Shown here: positions 4,566 to 7,397 of the stretch, piece by piece
How positions within the stretch are numbered: the stretch's first letter is position 1
How the letters are laid out: every line of letters starts with the position of its first letter
NCBI GenBank assembly: GCA_038230975.1
Contig: JBBRMF010000256.1
Coordinates: forward strand, 1-7,397
Length of the DNA stretch: 7,397 nucleotides
Source of the DNA: JANXVV01 sp038230975
GTDB taxonomy: Bacteria; Planctomycetota; Phycisphaerae; Tepidisphaerales; Tepidisphaeraceae
Reading direction: 5' to 3'
Program-made: the position numbers and the translations under genes
The notes under the pieces: model-generated
The model's input: the letters and a program-made list of their open reading frames with translations, nothing else
Told to the model about the DNA's origin: nothing
Databases searched by the model: none

Positions 4566-7160
4566 CTATCTTACGCTGACTTTTGGTTTTACCGCGTCAG
4601 CAACGGATTTGTTTCTGCGCTCCTGGAACGGAGATGATTCGATCACTCCGCTGAGCAAGGCTGAGAAACGGCCGTCGTTTTTTTCCATTCGGGCGACGAT
4701 CTGATCGATCGCTTCCACATCCTCATCGGTTGTGCCTCGCCCTAAAGCATAGGTTAACAACTTTTCGGTCAGACAGCGATAAAAATCCGGCAGGTGGTTT
4801 TGCTTCAAGGCTTTCTTTAATTCGCGAATATTTTGGAACGATTCACCGGACAGCAATTGGCCTGTGGCGTCGATTTTCTGGCCGCGCTCGGCCTCGCGCC
4901 ACATTCCCATTGCGTTGAAGCTTTCGAGCGACAGTCCGAGCGGGTCCATGCGGGCATGGCAGGATCGGCAGACAGGGTTGTCGCGGTGCAAAGCCAATGA
5001 TTCGCGGGCGGTGGGTTCGTGATCCTTGAAGCTTTTGTCTGATTCTTCCAATGCCGGGACATCGGCCGGGGGAGGCGGTGTGGGCGTGCCGAGGATGTTG
5101 TCCAGGATGAATTGGCCACGTTTGACCGGCGAGGTGCGCGTGGGATTGGAGGTGACGACGAGGATCGATCCCATCGTCAGTAGTCCACCGCGCGGGCTAT
5201 CGGGCGGCAGAGTGACGCGGCGCATATCCGGGCCGGTGACTCCCGGTATGCCGTAGTGCTTGGCGAGTTTGTCGTTCAAATAGGTGTAGTCGCAATCGAT
5301 CAACTCCGACAGGCTGCGATCTTCGCGAACGATGCCGGCGAACATCATTTCTGGTTCGAGTCGCATCGCTTTGCGCAGCGGATCAGTCAGTTCAACCGCC
5401 GGGGGTTGGAACAATCGAGGACGTTTGACGGCCGGCGCTGCCGGAGCGTTCGGAGCTGTAGGTGTTGTCGGCGCAACCGCCACTGGTGTCTTGGCTTTTT
5501 CGCGCGCGGCCAGGCGGGCTCGGAATTCCTCCAGTTCGCGCTGCAATTCTTTTTCCTCACCTTTGTCGCGAGCGAGAACTATGCGAGCATCAATGGAGAT
5601 CCCTTCAACATCTCGACCTTGAAGCCATTGACCGGTGAAGTTCTGGATCAGCGACTGCGATTTAGGATCGGCCAGCAATCTTTTAACCTGCGCCGGCAGC
5701 TTCTGACGCAGCTCACCGCGATCGGCCAATGCGAACAGTTCATCGTCCGGCATGGTCGACCAGAGGAAATACGAAAGGCGTGTGGCCAGCGTATATTCAT
5801 CGACGGGACCGTAGGGATTTTTCGAATATTCCGGCGCGGTTTGCTCGATGCGGAAGAGGAATCGCGGAGACGAAAGCACGGCTGTCATGGCCGCCGAAAT
5901 CCCCTGCTCGAAATTCTTCCCCGGTAGAACATAGACATTTTCGGCTAACGCCACGAGCCGATCGAGGGTTCGCGTATCGGCCGGTCGACGAAACGCCTTC
6001 CTGGCGAAAGCCGCGAGCACCTCACGGGCATAGGCTCGCCGTTCGGTGGGTTCCGTTGGAGCCTCGGTCCGCGAAAAAAACCGTTGAAAGTTCTTGGGCG
6101 AAGACCAACGATCTTTTTCCGTTGGGCCTTGCACGCGAACACCCATGATCTCCATGTCGACGAACGTTTCCTTCTTTACACCTGTGAACAGAGGTTCCAG
6201 TTCAAACCCCAGGGCGTGTTCACCGGCGGTCCACTTCATCGGAATATCGATGTCGAATTTCTTGCCGTCTTCCCATTTGAATTCCTGTTGCCAGGCTTCC
6301 TGTCCATCCACTTTGAAAGTGAACTTGCATTTGCCGGGATCGAAGTCAAAGCTGCCGTGGACTTTCAGCGCGATCGCAAGCACGTAACTGCCGTCCTGTT
6401 CGGCTTTGAATTTGGCGGCGAGTTTCGCGGGCTTATAGAACGACATGCGTTCGCCCGGGCTACCGAATTCACGCTTAAAATCTTTCGCCGTGAAGGGGGT
6501 TTCGGCCATGACTTTGGACACGATCGGAACGGCGCCAGCGACGATTTTTTCCGCCGCCTGCATGTACTTCTCAAGAAGCAACGGCGACACGCTGAGCACA
6601 TCGCCGATGTTGTCAAACCCGTAACCCGTATCATCGGAAGGGAAAGCCTCGGTGGCGTTAAAATCAAAGCCCATCAGATCGCGAATCGTGTTGTGATATT
6701 CGACGCGATTCAATCGCCGAACCGTCACTCGGCCCGGATCAGGATGCGCCGGATTGATTCCGAATGAGCCGTACTTGATCCATTCAAACAACTGCTTCTG
6801 CTCGGCCATGGCCGGATGCGGCTTCTTCTGCGGGGGCATCAGGCCTGCCCGCACGTTTTTCAGCACCTGCGCCCACAACTCGCGATCGTGAAGCATGGCT
6901 TCATCAGACTTGAATTCATCCAGCGTGATCCCGCCTTTGTTGATGCCATCGGCATGGCATTCGTAACAATACTGCGACAGGAGTGGCTCAATTTCTTTTT
7001 TGTATTTCGCCACGGCATCCAATTCCACCGCGTGAAGAGATACCGAAACGATCAAACTACAAACCCAGATCATCGCCCATCGATAGCGCGTTCCACCACG
7101 AACCACCGATTGGAGGGTTATGCAGGGCGACAATTCGGGCTGTGTCAGATGGGCAATCAT
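4566..7160 (-). CDS. Exported cytochrome-like protein with DUF1587/1595/1592/1588/1585 domains
   Basis: This 864-residue protein has a hydrophobic N-terminal signal segment (about 28-44, ending SLHA). A c-type heme motif C65-YE-C68-H69 lies in a short cytochrome-like domain (about 50-130). Next are DUF1587 (about 145-210, VRRLNRVEYHNTIRDLMG), a beta-rich part resembling a carbohydrate-binding module (about 245-345), DUF1595 (about 376-440) and DUF1592 (about 450-525). DUF1588 (about 600-705, with RGGLLTMGSILVVTSNPTRT) and DUF1585 (about 715-848) follow; DUF1585 carries a second CxxCH (C731-RS-C734-H735). Such proteins abound in Planctomycetota; a role in redox-linked breakdown of external polymers has been suggested but is unproven. 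Residues 530-580 are an unusual charged and Ala/Pro/Thr-rich insert. The start is uncertain: neither the ATG at 7160 nor the one at 7073 (signal core only, no basic n-region) has a ribosome binding site, and I keep 7160 because it includes the Arg residues before the hydrophobic segment. It is first in the operon with the DUF1552 gene. Confidence 0.9.
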   Translation of the reverse strand: MIAHLTQPELSPCITLQSVVRGGTRYRWAMIWVCSLIVSVSLHAVELDAVAKYKKEIEPLLSQYCYECHADGINKGGITLDEFKSDEAMLHDRELWAQVLKNVRAGLMPPQKKPHPAMAEQKQLFEWIKYGSFGINPAHPDPGRVTVRRLNRVEYHNTIRDLMGFDFNATEAFPSDDTGYGFDNIGDVLSVSPLLLEKYMQAAEKIVAGAVPIVSKVMAETPFTAKDFKREFGSPGERMSFYKPAKLAAKFKAEQDGSYVLAIALKVHGSFDFDPGKCKFTFKVDGQEAWQQEFKWEDGKKFDIDIPMKWTAGEHALGFELEPLFTGVKKETFVDMEIMGVRVQGPTEKDRWSSPKNFQRFFSRTEAPTEPTERRAYAREVLAAFARKAFRRPADTRTLDRLVALAENVYVLPGKNFEQGISAAMTAVLSSPRFLFRIEQTAPEYSKNPYGPVDEYTLATRLSYFLWSTMPDDELFALADRGELRQKLPAQVKRLLADPKSQSLIQNFTGQWLQGRDVEGISIDARIVLARDKGEEKELQRELEEFRARLAAREKAKTPVAVAPTTPTAPNAPAAPAVKRPRLFQPPAVELTDPLRKAMRLEPEMMFAGIVREDRSLSELIDCDYTYLNDKLAKHYGIPGVTGPDMRRVTLPPDSPRGGLLTMGSILVVTSNPTRTSPVKRGQFILDNILGTPTPPPPADVPALEESDKSFKDHEPTARESLALHRDNPVCRSCHARMDPLGLSLESFNAMGMWREAERGQKIDATGQLLSGESFQNIRELKKALKQNHLPDFYRCLTEKLLTYALGRGTTDEDVEAIDQIVARMEKNDGRFSALLSGVIESSPFQERRNKSVADAVKPKVSVR

Positions 7161-7191
7161 CTACCGCTACATAGCAACGAGTCGTCCATTC

Positions 7192-7205
7192 TGTTGCAGC
7201 CAACA
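7192..7205. repeat. Small hairpin in the leader of the DUF1592 operon
   Basis: TGTTG (7192-7196) and CAACA (7201-7205) form a perfect 5-bp inverted repeat with a 4-nt loop, 32 bp upstream of the ATG at 7160. It could be a leader hairpin or a regulatory site. No clear promoter was found between the predicted intron end and the gene start. Confidence 0.3.
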
Positions 7206-7245
7206 TCAGAAAATTACGCTGCCGTTTCACTCTCTCGAATGGAAG

Positions 7246-7397
7246 GTGAGTGGCGTGGGGAGTTTCACCCCCACGCTCTCTCAGAACCGGACGGGAGCCT
7301 CTCGACTCATCCGGCTCCCGTCATTCCGTTGCCTCATGGCACGTGTCCCATTTGCCAATGCGCGAACAGCCCGCTGTGTTCCCGCGCCAGGTGGCGC
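7246..7397 (-). mobile_element. Group II intron, 3' end (RT tail, domains V and VI)
   Basis: On the minus strand a 34-nt domain V runs from 7317 to 7284. It starts GAGCCGGA and ends TCCGGTTC, has the AGC catalytic triad, and has an upper stem GAGTC/GGCTC closed by a GAGA tetraloop. A domain VI hairpin follows: GCGTGGGG (7276-7269) and CCCCACGC (7260-7253), an 8-bp perfect stem with an 8-nt loop. An outer GAG/CTC pairing leaves an unpaired A at 7251 as a possible branch point. The predicted 3' end is ...ACTCAC at 7246, fitting the AY ending of group II introns. The reverse transcriptase stop is 16 nt before domain V. The intron's 5' part lies beyond the window. Confidence 0.88.
7334..7397 (-). 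CDS. ltrA: Group II intron reverse transcriptase/maturase, C-terminal end
   Basis: The last 20 codons before a TGA at 7334-7336 read RHLAREHSGLFAHWQMGHVP. The 'GLFAHW' block close to the stop is typical of the C-terminal end of bacterial group II intron-encoded proteins. The reading is supported independently by the canonical domain V just downstream. The full protein, expected around 400-500 residues with RT and maturase domains, lies mostly outside the window, so its integrity cannot be judged. Confidence 0.75.
   Translation of the reverse strand, partial: RHLAREHSGLFAHWQMGHVP

Noticed and set aside
6084..6767. Plus-strand frame opposite the DUF1592 gene
   Set aside because: It is antisense to a well-supported gene and has no recognised domain; long antisense frames are common in this GC-rich coding sequence.
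1..7397. CRISPR array, toxin-antitoxin pair or other defence genes
   Set aside because: No regularly spaced repeats and no toxin-like partner next to the RHH-like gene were seen on either strand.

Overview
The window looks like a chromosome segment from a planctomycete, or a close PVC-group relative. It carries the end of an integrated conjugative element on the left and resident genes on the right. The main taxonomic clue is the adjacent pair of DUF1592-type (cytochrome-like) and DUF1552-type (Tat-exported) genes, a combination typical of Planctomycetota and some Verrucomicrobiota. Species and genus cannot be read from the sequence.

Left part (1 to about 2925), mobile element. On the minus strand lie the start of a VirB3/TrbD-like gene (cut by the window edge), a VirB2/TrbC-like pilin gene and a small ribbon-helix-helix (RHH)-like protein gene. 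On the plus strand is a 92-residue excisionase-like helix-turn-helix protein with a strong sigma70-type promoter and a clear ribosome binding site. A minus-strand tyrosine integrase converges on it, with a hairpin terminator between them. The integrase start lies about 170 bp from the 3' end of a minus-strand tRNA-Arg(CCG) gene (2926-2999). This is the classic layout of an ICE or genomic island integrated at a tRNA 3' end. The element should extend leftward beyond position 1, where the rest of a Trb-type type IV secretion system is expected.

Control region. Between the RHH gene and the excisionase are back-to-back promoters. TACC/GGTA inverted repeats occur at the RHH promoter, in the divergent intergenic region and at the pilin promoter, suggesting a shared operator. 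Two diverged direct repeats (1641-1696 and 2786-2838) flank the integrase gene.

Right part (about 3000 to 7245), resident chromosome. A two-gene minus-strand operon encodes an 864-residue exported protein with two CxxCH motifs (DUF1587/1595/1592/1588/1585 architecture), followed after 21 bp by a 467-residue Tat-exported DUF1552 protein.

Right edge (7246-7397), second mobile element. The minus strand holds the 3' end of a group II intron: the last 20 codons of its reverse transcriptase, a 34-nt domain V and a domain VI hairpin. Its predicted 3' splice site is about 85 bp upstream of the first gene of the operon, so the intron sits in that operon's leader or promoter region.
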